DNA of 34,114 nt from positions 1-34,114 of the forward strand of contig SXJR01000115.1 in NCBI GenBank assembly GCA_005779305.1, in the 5' to 3' direction. A program made the position numbers and the translations under genes. This document shows positions 14,978 through 22,182 of the stretch, piece after piece; position 1 is the first letter of the stretch, and each line of letters begins with the position of its first letter. This DNA is from Myxococcales bacterium (GTDB taxonomy: Bacteria > Myxococcota_A > Polyangia > Haliangiales > Haliangiaceae). The notes beneath the pieces are model-generated. The model searched no databases, was not told the DNA's origin, and saw only the letters and a program-made list of their open reading frames with translations.

Positions 14978-15682
14978 CTATGCGGCTGCAGGCCCCGGCC
15001 CCGGCGGCGGCGGCGGTGGCAGCGGCACCGGGCCGGGCTGGGAGGCGAAGACCCGCGAGGCCCGCTGGTGGGCGACGACCATGGCGATCATCGAGGCGGC
15101 GCAGCCGATGGCGGCGAGGGGGATCACGTAGGCGCCGGCGCGCACGATCACCAGATCGCGGCCGAGCTCCCCGTTGACCTCGGCGACCACCCGCGACATC
15201 ACGAGGTGGATGGCGACGCCGATGGCCGCCACCACCAGCGAGACGATCAGGGCGCCGACACTGCGCAGCCGGCTGCTGCGCCCCGTGATGCCGAACAGGA
15301 GCAGGCCGATCACGCCGATGAGGACGAGGAACGTCCACATCGTGGCCTTGGTGATGGTGCCCACGGCCTCGACGTCCTCGTCCTCGATCGCGTCGAGCAC
15401 CGCGATGGCGTCGCGCACGTCGCTGGCGTCCGAGGCCAGCTCCCCTTTGAGGTGGGGTGCGACCTTGTTCAGGACGACCGCGCCGACCCGCTTGCTGGTG
15501 CTGCCGCGGTAGCGGGTCAGGAACTTCTGCACCGACTCCCGGCTGTTGCTCAGGTCGTAGACCGACATCGTGCCGTTCTCGGTCATCGACGGGCCGGTCA
15601 CCTGCAGCTCGCCCGCCGGCAGGAACACGCCCGCCACGCACAGCGACGCGCACACGATGAACGCCCAGGCCGCGAGCTTCAC
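14978..15682 (-). CDS. Four-helix membrane protein of unknown function, last gene of the homogentisate operon
   Basis: The 234-residue protein has predicted membrane helices at about residues 4-22, 114-132, 141-162 and 181-205. An approximately 90-residue soluble segment, probably outside the cytoplasm, separates helices 1 and 2 (charged and helical, with AIAVLDAIEDEDVEAVG). A Pro/Gly/Ala-rich tail follows helix 4. The first helix has signal-anchor character. The gene starts 9 bases after the hpd stop on the same strand, so it is probably co-transcribed with the tyrosine-degradation genes, and a hairpin follows it. I recognise no family and no transporter signature. A role in tyrosine or aromatic-compound uptake would be a guess from context; chance adjacency is equally possible. 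Confidence 0.8.
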   Translation of the reverse strand: MKLAAWAFIVCASLCVAGVFLPAGELQVTGPSMTENGTMSVYDLSNSRESVQKFLTRYRGSTSKRVGAVVLNKVAPHLKGELASDASDVRDAIAVLDAIEDEDVEAVGTITKATMWTFLVLIGVIGLLLFGITGRSSRLRSVGALIVSLVVAAIGVAIHLVMSRVVAEVNGELGRDLVIVRAGAYVIPLAAIGCAASMIAMVVAHQRASRVFASQPGPVPLPPPPPPGPGPAAA

Positions 15683-15691
15683 GCCCAGAGT

Positions 15692-16744
15692 CTACAGCAG
15701 GACCCCGCGCCGCTGCTGGTCGCGCTCGATCGAGCGGAACAGCGCCCCGAAGTTGCCCTCGCCGAACGAGCGGTGGTTCTGGCGCTGGATGATCTCGATG
15801 AAGATGGGTCCGATCAGGTTGCGGGTGAAGATCTGGAGCAGGTACCCGTCCTGGTCGCCGTCGACGAGCACGTTGCGCCGGCGCAGCTCGGCCCGATCCT
15901 CGCGCACGCCGGGCACGCGGTCGAAGATCGTGGCGTAGTAGGCGTCGTCGATGTCGAGGGTGTCGATGGGCGTGTCGTCGAGCGCGCGCAGCGACGCCAG
16001 GATGTCGTCGGTGAGGAAGGCGAGGTGCTGGATGCCGGGGCCGCGGTACTCGCGCAGGTACTCGTCGATCTGGCTCTCGGTCTCGGTGCCCTCGTTGATG
16101 GGGATGCAGAACGAGCCGTCGGGCGAGCGCAGGGCGAACGAGGTCAGGCCGGTGCGCGCGCCGCGGATGTCGAAGTAGCGCACGTCGGTGAACCCGAACA
16201 CGTCGCGGTAGAACGCGCTCCAGTGGGCGAGGGTCCCGCGCGGCACGTTGTTGGTCAGGTGATCGATGGCGCGGAAACCCTTGTCGGCGGCCAGCACCGG
16301 CCGCGGATGGCGCACGAAGCCGAGCCGGGCCCAGCGCTGGGGATGGCGCCAGCCGTCCATCAGATAGATGAGGCTGCCGCCGATGCCCTCGACCGCCGGC
16401 ACCTGCTCGCTGCCCCGGGCCAGGTCGCCCTCGACGATCCTGGCGCCGCGCGAAGCGGCGATCTGTGCCGCCGCGTCGCTGTCGGGCGTGCGCCAGCCCA
16501 TGGCCGGGATACACGGCCCATGCTCGGCGGCGAACCGCGCCGCGAAGCCGGCCGGGCTGTGATGGAGCAGGAACGTCATGTCGCCCTGCTGGTAGAGATC
16601 GACGCCGCGCTCGGGGTGGGTCATGGTGCGCGAGAACCCGAACGCGAGCAGCAGGCGGTGCAGCTGTTCGGGCTCGGGACCGGCGAGCTCGACGAAGTCG
16701 ATGCCCTCGAGCGAGCAGGGGTTGGTCGTGGTCGCGGTGGTCAT
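15692..16744 (-). CDS. hpd: 4-hydroxyphenylpyruvate dioxygenase (HPPD)
   Basis: This enzyme converts 4-hydroxyphenylpyruvate and O2 to homogentisate and CO2, the second step of tyrosine degradation. The 350-residue length is typical of bacterial HPPD. The expected iron ligands are present: His162 (AIDHLTNNV), His240 (GIQHLAF) and Glu317 (PIFIEIIQR). The C-terminal signature RQNHRSFGEGNFGALFRSIE is intact. The start is the ATG at 16744 (MTTATTTNPCSLEG), which overlaps the stop of hmgA as ATGA, indicating translational coupling. The same frame is open further upstream into hmgA, but those residues are antisense-like shadow sequence. The order hmgA-hpd-membrane protein implies coordinated control, probably by the divergent LysR gene beyond hmgA. 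Confidence 0.97.
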   Translation of the reverse strand: MTTATTTNPCSLEGIDFVELAGPEPEQLHRLLLAFGFSRTMTHPERGVDLYQQGDMTFLLHHSPAGFAARFAAEHGPCIPAMGWRTPDSDAAAQIAASRGARIVEGDLARGSEQVPAVEGIGGSLIYLMDGWRHPQRWARLGFVRHPRPVLAADKGFRAIDHLTNNVPRGTLAHWSAFYRDVFGFTDVRYFDIRGARTGLTSFALRSPDGSFCIPINEGTETESQIDEYLREYRGPGIQHLAFLTDDILASLRALDDTPIDTLDIDDAYYATIFDRVPGVREDRAELRRRNVLVDGDQDGYLLQIFTRNLIGPIFIEIIQRQNHRSFGEGNFGALFRSIERDQQRRGVLL

Positions 16745-17853
16745 CGGGTGCGCTCCTGCCAGCTGGTCCAGTAGTCGGCGCGCTCGATCCCGTCCGCGGC
16801 CTCGGTCGGGTGCAGCGGCCGCCGGGTGTCGATCATCACGGCGATCTCGTTGGTGCGCGTGGCCTCGCCGACGCGCTCGGCGGCGCCGGGCTGGGGCCCG
16901 TGGTGGATGCCCTGGGGATGGAACGTGATCATCCCGGGCGCGATGCCGGTGCGGCTGAAGAACTCGCCGTGGTGGTAGAAGAGGACCTCGTCGTAGTCGA
17001 TGTTGGAGTGGTAGAAGGGCACGCGCAGGGCCCGCGGATCGCCGGTCTCGAGCGGCCGCGGCAGGAACGTGCACACCACGACGCCGGCCGCCGCGAAGGT
17101 GGCGTGGGCGGTCGGCGGCAGGTGGTAACGCTCGCTCGACACCGGCCGGATGTCGGCGACGTTGAGGCGCATGGGCGCCAGCGTCCCCTTCCAGCCCACG
17201 ACGTCGAGTGGATCGTGGCGGTAGAAGACGTGGGTGAGCGCGCGTTCGCGCTGCACGACCACCTGCCACTCGCCGCGGGCGTCGGGGCCGAGCGTGCCGC
17301 GGCCACGCGGGGTCGGCACCTCGATCACCGCTGGATCGAACAGCGCGTGCTGGCCGAGCAGGCCGCGCTCCGGCACCCCGAGCTCGCCGGTGGTCTCGAC
17401 GGTGAGGAGCCGGGTCGGCGAGGTCGGGACCAGGCGGTACATGGTCCCGCGCGGGACCAGCAGGTAGTCACCCTCGCGGTAGGCGAGCGGGCCGAAATCG
17501 GTCTCGAGCTGGCCGGCGCCGGCGTGCACGAACATGAGCTCGTCGCCGTCGGCGTTGCGAAACAGGTACGGCATGGGCTGGTCGATCGCGGCGACGTGGA
17601 GGCGCGCGTCCGCGTTCTCGAGCAGCGCACGCCGACCCAGCGCGTCGCCGCCGGAGACCAGCTCGCGAGTGTCGTAGGCGCGGGGCCGCAGCGGGCCCTC
17701 GATGCGCGACCACGCCACTGGCGGCCGACCCCGGTAGAGATGGGCGTAGCGCCCGGAGAAGCCGTCGCGGGCGTACTCCTCCTCGACGGTGCCGTCGGGC
17801 AGGCCGACGTGGGCCTGGGCGGCGACCTTGCCTCGCAGGTAGGGAATGTCCAT
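16741..17853 (-). CDS. hmgA: Homogentisate 1,2-dioxygenase
   Basis: This non-haem iron enzyme opens the homogentisate ring to maleylacetoacetate, the step after HPPD. The 370-residue protein is shorter than the roughly 430-445-residue animal and proteobacterial enzymes, consistent with the short bacterial form. Likely iron ligands, placed by comparison with the human enzyme, are His282 (FYHSN), Glu289 (DYDEVLF) and His318 (IHHGPQ). The His-to-His spacing of 36 equals that of the human protein. Other expected segments are DELMFVHAGAG and REGDYLLVPRGTMYR. It is first in the operon and overlaps hpd by four bases. Fumarylacetoacetase and maleylacetoacetate isomerase genes are not in this window, so the pathway must be completed elsewhere. 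Confidence 0.95.
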   Translation of the reverse strand: MDIPYLRGKVAAQAHVGLPDGTVEEEYARDGFSGRYAHLYRGRPPVAWSRIEGPLRPRAYDTRELVSGGDALGRRALLENADARLHVAAIDQPMPYLFRNADGDELMFVHAGAGQLETDFGPLAYREGDYLLVPRGTMYRLVPTSPTRLLTVETTGELGVPERGLLGQHALFDPAVIEVPTPRGRGTLGPDARGEWQVVVQRERALTHVFYRHDPLDVVGWKGTLAPMRLNVADIRPVSSERYHLPPTAHATFAAAGVVVCTFLPRPLETGDPRALRVPFYHSNIDYDEVLFYHHGEFFSRTGIAPGMITFHPQGIHHGPQPGAAERVGEATRTNEIAVMIDTRRPLHPTEAADGIERADYWTSWQERTR

Positions 17854-17919
17854 GCCCGACGGTGGCGTGGCGCCTATGTCCGATTCCAGAACAATAATTC
17901 ACCATATACTGTCAGAGAA
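17854..17919. promoter_or_regulatory. Divergent hmgA/LysR control region with imperfect dyad and TATACT box
   Basis: Only 66 bases separate the two start codons, and the right half is strikingly A/T-rich for this genome. TATACT (17905-17910) ends 9 bases before the LysR ATG and is a good -10 box. An imperfect dyad, ACAATA (17891-17896) and TACTGT (17907-17912), overlaps it and is a candidate LysR-type binding site. Divergent placement fits a regulator that represses itself and activates hmgA-hpd. Confidence 0.5.
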
Positions 17920-18792
17920 ATGAACATCAGCCTCGACCAGGCTCGGGCCCTGGTGGCCCTGGACCACCACGGCACCGTGGTGCGAGCCGCGGCGTCGATG
18001 GGCAAGGGTCACCCCGCCATCCTGTACGCGCTGCGCCAGCTCGAGGCCCAGGCCGGGCTCGACCTGATCGAGCGCCGCGGTTACCGCCTCCACCTCACCG
18101 CCGCCGGACGGCGCGTGCTCGAGCACTGCCGGCGCCTCCTGACTGCCGCCGACGAGCTGGCCGCGGCCTGTACCGAGATGCGGACCGGCTGGGAGCCGGC
18201 CTTGCGCGTGGTCTACGACGGCGTCTATCCCGACGAGCCCATCCTGCGCGCGGTGGGCGCCATGGTCGCCGAGGGCGCGCCGACCCGGATCCACGTCTCG
18301 GCGGAGTTCCTGGGCGGCGTCGAGGCCGCCTTCGTCCGCGACGACGCCGATCTGATGATCGCGGTCTTGCCGGCGGTCGGCCCCGGCGTGGTCGCCGCCC
18401 GCCTGGCGCCGCTGCGCGCCTTCCTGGTCGCGCACCGCGGCCACCCCCTGGCGCGGGCCCGCACCGCCGTCGGCGACGCGGCGCTCGCCGAGCACGTCCT
18501 GGTCACCGTGCGCGGCGGCGATCCCCGCCTGGCGTTACCGACCGCCGGCCTCGAGCGCCGCGTCACCGTCGACCTCAACGACTTCCACGCCAAGCGCGCC
18601 GCCATCCTCGCCGGGATCGGCGTCGGCTGGCTGCCCGAGTATCTCTGCCGCGCCGAGCTCCGCCGCGGCACCCTGCGCCGCGTGCCGTACGTTTCGGGCA
18701 ACGAGCACGTCTTCACGCCCCGCCTCTACCACCGCGCCGGCGCCCGCCTGGGCCCGGCCGCCCGCCGCCTGGTCGCGTCGCTGTCGCCGTGA
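17920..18792 (+). CDS. LysR-family transcriptional regulator, probable regulator of the homogentisate operon
   Basis: The 290-residue protein has the LysR layout. The N-terminal winged helix-turn-helix covers residues of about 1-65 (LDQARALVALDHHGTVVRAAASM, ALRQLEAQAGLDLIERRGYRLHLTAAGRRVL). A linker helix leads to a periplasmic-binding-protein-like effector domain from about 90 to 290. The recognition helix reads GKGHPAILYALRQLE, where many family members have TQPAVSRQIRQLE. The gene is divergent from hmgA with a 66-base shared promoter region, the classic arrangement for a LysR protein controlling its neighbour; homogentisate or 4-hydroxyphenylpyruvate would be natural effectors, but this is inference. 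A TATACT box lies 9 bases before the ATG. It converges on the diiron-protein gene with a 16-base gap. Confidence 0.92.
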   Translation: MNISLDQARALVALDHHGTVVRAAASMGKGHPAILYALRQLEAQAGLDLIERRGYRLHLTAAGRRVLEHCRRLLTAADELAAACTEMRTGWEPALRVVYDGVYPDEPILRAVGAMVAEGAPTRIHVSAEFLGGVEAAFVRDDADLMIAVLPAVGPGVVAARLAPLRAFLVAHRGHPLARARTAVGDAALAEHVLVTVRGGDPRLALPTAGLERRVTVDLNDFHAKRAAILAGIGVGWLPEYLCRAELRRGTLRRVPYVSGNEHVFTPRLYHRAGARLGPAARRLVASLSP

Positions 18793-18808
18793 TCGGCGCG
18801 GACCCGGC

Positions 18809-19771
18809 TCAGGCGTCAGCCTTGCCGGTCTCGAAGGCCAGGATGCCGAGCTCCCCGAAGCGTTCGCGCAGCCACGGGGTGAGCAGGCCGAGCTTCTTCA
18901 CGTTGGGCACGATGCGCGAGAACAGGAGGCGGCGGAACTCGGTCATCGCCGGTGACGACAGCGTCAGCTCGACGCAGCGCTCGACCGGGAAGCCGAGGGT
19001 CTGCCACACCTCGCGCTGCAGGAAGCGATCGCGCATCAGCCGGCACGCCTCGTAGGTGAACTCGGCCCGCTCGCGAAGCTCGGCCTCCGACAGCTCGGTG
19101 CGGTAGTAGTCGCCGAGCGACAGCACGCCGAAGGCGACGTGGCGGGCCTCGTCGCGCATGACGTGATGGGTGAGGTCCTTGAGCAGCGGCTCGCGGGTGA
19201 AGGCGTGGACGAACTGGAACGCAGCCAGGGCCAGGCCCTCGACCAGGATCTGCATGCCGAGGTACTTGAGGTCCCAGCGCGCGTCGCGCAGGATGGCGTC
19301 GATCAGCGACTTGAGCTCGGGGTTGACGGGGTAGGTGAGCTCGATCTTCTCGCGCAGGTAGCGCTCGTAGACCTCGACGTGACGGGCCTCGTCCATCACC
19401 TGGGTCGCGCCGTACAGCTTGGCGTCGAGCCAGGGCACGGTCTCGACCACCTGCGACGAGGCCAGCAGCGCGCCCTGCTCGCCGTGGAGGAACTGCGACA
19501 GCATCCACGCCGTCGAGTGCTGGCGCAGGGTCGCGATCTCGTCCTGATCGAGGCGGCTCCACAGGTCGGTGCCGTAGATCGGGATCTGCATGTCGGGGAA
19601 GTTCTCGCGCTCGGGATCGACGTCGAGCCGCCATTCGAGCGACCCCGACTCCCACTGTTCGTGTTTGGCCTTGTCGTAGAGGTCGCGGAGCCGGTCATCC
19701 TCCGGCCGGTACTCGGTGGTCCAGGCCGTCGGGCAGCTGGTGGGGATCGGTTCGTACAGGCGCGTGCGCAT
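18809..19771 (-). CDS. Ferritin-like diiron-carboxylate protein
   Basis: The 320-residue protein carries a duplicated diiron motif: Glu98, then Glu128-x-x-His131 (DEARH), and Glu178, then Glu208-x-x-His211 (DEARH), with the same 30-residue spacing in both halves. This is the four-helix-bundle site of the ferritin-like superfamily that includes ribonucleotide-reductase R2 subunits, R2-like oxidases and AurF-type N-oxygenases. The radical-Tyr position of true R2 cannot be assigned, and no large ribonucleotide-reductase subunit is nearby, so an oxidase or oxygenase is more likely. I chose the ATG at 19771 (MRTRLYEPIPTSCP) because GGAGGA lies just upstream; the frame continues to 19900, but that part is arginine-rich and unlikely to be coding. 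A large palindrome lies in its upstream region. The substrate is unknown. Confidence 0.88.
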   Translation of the reverse strand: MRTRLYEPIPTSCPTAWTTEYRPEDDRLRDLYDKAKHEQWESGSLEWRLDVDPERENFPDMQIPIYGTDLWSRLDQDEIATLRQHSTAWMLSQFLHGEQGALLASSQVVETVPWLDAKLYGATQVMDEARHVEVYERYLREKIELTYPVNPELKSLIDAILRDARWDLKYLGMQILVEGLALAAFQFVHAFTREPLLKDLTHHVMRDEARHVAFGVLSLGDYYRTELSEAELRERAEFTYEACRLMRDRFLQREVWQTLGFPVERCVELTLSSPAMTEFRRLLFSRIVPNVKKLGLLTPWLRERFGELGILAFETGKADA

Positions 19772-19926
19772 CGGTCCTCCTCGGCGGTTCGCGCAACGCC
19801 TGCGCGCGGCTGCGCAGCCGACGCAGCGCGTGCGCAGAACGTGAGCGTGCGGGCGTCCACCCCGGCTAGCTCGCAAGTCGTGGGCCAGGGCATCGCGCAC
19901 CGTCGGGCCGGGTGTAGGCTTTTCTG
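19772..19926. promoter_or_regulatory. Divergent intergenic region with a large palindrome and a TAGGCT -10 box
   Basis: CGGCTGCGCAGCCG (19807-19820) is a perfect 14-bp palindrome at the centre of a larger imperfect dyad of about 46 bp (roughly 19790-19836) rich in TGCGCA. It lies 36-49 bases upstream of the diiron-gene start, where an operator would sit. On the other side, TAGGCT (19915-19920) ends 6 bases before the DsbA-like ATG and is a candidate -10 box for a leaderless transcript. Confidence 0.45.
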
Positions 19927-21261
19927 ATGAGAGCTCTCCTCCTGACGAGCCTCGTGTTCGCGCTCGCGAGCGGGCCGGCGCGTGCTGACGACCGCGGCGA
20001 GCTGTGGGCGCCGGTGCTCGACGGCGCGTTCGTCGATGGCCCCGACGACGCTCTGGTCACGGTCGTGCTGTTCACCGCCTTCTTGCTGCCCTTCGCGAAC
20101 CAGGTCGCGGACCACCCTCGCGAGCTGCGCGCGACCTACGGCGGGGACCTGCGGGTCGCCTGGCGCCAGTTCCCTGTCGACGCCGACAGCAAGCTGGGGG
20201 CGATGGCCGCCTGTGCGGCCGCGCGCCAGGGTGCCCTCTCGGACTACACCGACCGCCTCTGGCCCGAGCTGACGGCGACCAGGAAGCTCGACGCGGCGCT
20301 GCTCGACCGGGTCGCCGAGGAAGCAGGCCTCGGCCTCGCCCGCTTCCGCGCCGATCGCAAGGGCGCGGCCTGCAAGAAGGCCGTCGACGCCGACATCGCC
20401 CACGCCGCCTCGCTCGAGGTGCGCGGCGTGCCGCACTTCTTCGTCAATGGCCGGCGCCTCGGTGGCGCCGTACCGCTGTCCGAGCTGGTCGCACTCGTCG
20501 ACGCCGAGCTGGTCACGGCGCGCGCTGCGGTCGCCGCGGGGACACCGCCTGCCGGGTATTACAAGAAGCACGTGCTCGCGGTCGGGATCCGTCTCACGGC
20601 GGCCGACCGGGCGAAGCGCAAGGCGGCCCGCGACCAGCTCGCCCTGGATCTCGCGCTGGATCGCGGCAACAAGTCGTTCGCGGAGGACGTCGCCCGCTGT
20701 CTCGCCGTGAGGTGTGGCAAGTACCCCGGGCTCACCTGCCCGACGGCCGTCGCGACCATCGACGTGGAGGCGGTGGGCACCGAGCAGGACGGCGTCGTCC
20801 TCGCCAGCGCGCGCGGCCCCGGCGCCTTGTGCGCCGGCTACGAGCTGGCCGGGCCGGCCGGCTACCGACGCGAGCTCACCGCACCCGCGTTCGCGGTCAC
20901 CCTGCGCGTCACGCCCGCCGCCGCGGGCAGTCCTCCGCTGGTCGAGGTGCTCGCAGCCTCGCGGTCTCCGAAGGTCCCGAAGAAGCTGCAGGCGCTCGAG
21001 AAGCGCCGGCAGCGCGCTCAGCGCTTGTGCCTGCGAACGACACCGGTCGTCCCCGATCCGAACGCGCGGCCGGACGAGCCTCTGCCCGTCGGTCGGATCG
21101 GCTTCGTCGATGGCAAAGCCGTCATCGGCGGCTATCCGCTCGGGGCCAAGGAGTGCATCGCCGACGCGGGTCTCGTCACCGCCGGGGACGGCGTGCTGCA
21201 CTGGAAGCTCCTGGGCTACGGGAAGGAGAAACCGCCGCCGTTCTTCCCGCAGGACGAATGA
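19927..21261 (+). CDS. DsbA/thioredoxin-fold secreted protein without the CXXC active site, with long C-terminal extension
   Basis: The 444-residue product has a signal peptide (cleavage near Ala20) and residues of about 35-200 of DsbA type. Recognisable parts are LRVAWRQFPVDADSKLGAMA, the inserted helical domain, and the cis-Pro loop VRGVPHFFVNGRRLGG. Where redox-active relatives read FxCPFC, this protein reads FLLPFA (52-57), so both cysteines of the CXXC are replaced (Leu54, Ala57) and thiol exchange through that site is not possible. Residues of about 205-444 form an extension with several cysteines and a Lys/Arg-rich helix (KVPKKLQALEKRRQRAQRLC). It may be a chaperone-like or peptide-binding derivative. 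The fasciclin gene follows 50 bases downstream and could be co-transcribed. Confidence 0.87.
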   Translation: MRALLLTSLVFALASGPARADDRGELWAPVLDGAFVDGPDDALVTVVLFTAFLLPFANQVADHPRELRATYGGDLRVAWRQFPVDADSKLGAMAACAAARQGALSDYTDRLWPELTATRKLDAALLDRVAEEAGLGLARFRADRKGAACKKAVDADIAHAASLEVRGVPHFFVNGRRLGGAVPLSELVALVDAELVTARAAVAAGTPPAGYYKKHVLAVGIRLTAADRAKRKAARDQLALDLALDRGNKSFAEDVARCLAVRCGKYPGLTCPTAVATIDVEAVGTEQDGVVLASARGPGALCAGYELAGPAGYRRELTAPAFAVTLRVTPAAAGSPPLVEVLAASRSPKVPKKLQALEKRRQRAQRLCLRTTPVVPDPNARPDEPLPVGRIGFVDGKAVIGGYPLGAKECIADAGLVTAGDGVLHWKLLGYGKEKPPPFFPQDE

Positions 21262-21311
21262 GCCACGCGTGACCCGCTAGCCCCGGCACGCCAGATGCAA
21301 GTCGCGGGACC

Positions 21312-21866
21312 ATGCTCAAGGTCACCATCGCCATCGTGCTCGCTGGGCTCGTGCTCACGGGCTGCAAGAAGCAGGAGAAGGCGCCACCGGCGGCCCAGTC
21401 CGCGGCTCCGGCCGCCGGGCCAGCCCCGTCGACGGCGCCGCCGCTCGATCCCACGAACATCGTGAGCATCGCGGTCGGATCCAAGGACCACACCACGCTG
21501 GTCGCGGCGCTCAAGGCCGCCGACTACGTGACCGCGGTGTCCAATCCCGGTCCACTCACGGTCTTCGCACCCACCGACGCCGCCTTCGCCAAGCTGCCAC
21601 CCGGCACCGTCGAGGAGCTGGTCAAGCCCGCCAAGCAGGCCGATCTCAAGGAGATCCTCAAGTACCACGCCACGACGTCGGTCTACGAGGCCAAGGATCT
21701 CAAGGACGGCATGTCGCTGGGCATGGCCAATGGCGCCAAGGTCGCGATCAAGGTCGGACCCGACGGCACCATCACCGTGAACGACGCCAAGGTGCTGGGC
21801 TCGGTCCGCGCCTCGAACGGCGTGGTTCATGTCATCGACGGCGTGCTGCTCCCCCCGCCGAAGTGA
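21312..21866 (+). CDS. Fasciclin-domain lipoprotein
   Basis: The 184-residue protein begins with a lipoprotein signal ending VLTGC (Cys18), followed by a Lys/Ala/Pro-rich linker. One fasciclin (FAS1) domain covers about residues 50-182, with the two conserved boxes PLTVFAPTDAAFAKLP (about 81-96) and the C-terminal NGVVHVIDGVLLPPP. FAS1 domains mediate adhesion or ligand binding at the cell surface. This is the usual single-domain bacterial form, anchored to a membrane. No strong ribosome-binding site is visible before the ATG. A 13-bp hairpin follows 26 bases after the stop. Confidence 0.94.
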   Translation: MLKVTIAIVLAGLVLTGCKKQEKAPPAAQSAAPAAGPAPSTAPPLDPTNIVSIAVGSKDHTTLVAALKAADYVTAVSNPGPLTVFAPTDAAFAKLPPGTVEELVKPAKQADLKEILKYHATTSVYEAKDLKDGMSLGMANGAKVAIKVGPDGTITVNDAKVLGSVRASNGVVHVIDGVLLPPPK

Positions 21867-21892
21867 TCGCGCATTCGCTGCGCCTCGGTGCG

Positions 21893-21923
21893 TGAGAGCC
21901 GCGCACGATCTGCGCGGCTCTCA
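21893..21923 (+). terminator. Strong hairpin terminator after the fasciclin gene
   Basis: TGAGAGCCGCGCA (21893-21905) and TGCGCGGCTCTCA (21911-21923) are perfect 13-base complementary arms around the loop CGATC. It is the longest perfect stem noticed in the window and starts 26 bases after the fasciclin stop. There is no U-run. It could act in both directions. Confidence 0.75.
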
Positions 21924-21948
21924 TTGCGAGCACGTCTTGCCGTCGCGG

Positions 21949-21995
21949 CGAAGCGCGGCGAAGGGCGGCGTAGGGCGGCGAAGGGCGGCGAAGGA
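21949..21995. repeat. Tandem 10-bp repeat (GCGGCGAAGG type)
   Basis: About five head-to-tail copies of a GCGGCGAAGG-like decamer, with single-base changes (GCGGCGAAGC, GCGGCGTAGG), lie in the spacer between the fasciclin terminator and the next gene. It is not hexameric like the other arrays here. Confidence 0.75.
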
Positions 21996-22039
21996 TGCGT
22001 CCGTCGAAGCCGTTCGCCGCCGTGGTGCTCGAGCTCGAG

Positions 22040-22114
22040 CGGCGAGCTTGACGGCACGTGGCCGCCGAATGCGGTGAGAGCCACCAGCAGGGACAGCGCA
22101 CTCGCGGTCTTCAT
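22040..22114 (-). pseudogene. Possible remnant of a small secreted-protein gene
   Basis: From the ATG at 22114 on the minus strand the frame reads a plausible signal peptide, MKTASALSLLVALTAFGGHV. After about 24 residues it becomes Arg/Pro-rich, low-complexity sequence that runs through the decamer repeat and the fasciclin terminator hairpin before stopping at 21827. I read it as the 5' scar of a secreted-protein gene whose body was lost; it could also be chance. Together with the terminator and repeat it accounts for the 316-base stretch 21867-22182. Confidence 0.25.
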
Positions 22115-22169
22115 CTGGGCGACCTAACGCACAGGGTCGGCTGGTAATCCAGGTTTCGCGGCGCGGGTG

Positions 22170-22175
22170 TAGCCT
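22170..22175 (+). promoter_or_regulatory. Candidate -10 box (TAGCCT) for a leaderless transcript
   Basis: TAGCCT, in the context CGGGTG-TAGCCT, ends 7 bases before the ATG at 22183. The context is nearly the same as CGGGTG-TAGGCT before the gene at 19927. There is no Shine-Dalgarno sequence between box and start. Confidence 0.5.
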
Positions 22176-22182
22176 CGCTGGC

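Noticed and set aside
15692-17269. 525-codon reading of hpd extended upstream
   Set aside because: The extra 175 codons lie inside hmgA in another frame and lack HPPD similarity; the ATG at 16744 with its ATGA overlap is the sensible start.
16465-17919. Long plus-strand frame leading into the LysR gene
   Set aside because: It is antisense to hpd and hmgA, and the LysR domain starts exactly at the ATG at 17920.
19772-19900. N-terminal extension of the diiron protein to 19900
   Set aside because: It is Arg/Cys-rich and non-conserved in appearance and runs through the palindromic region; GGAGGA directly precedes the ATG at 19771.
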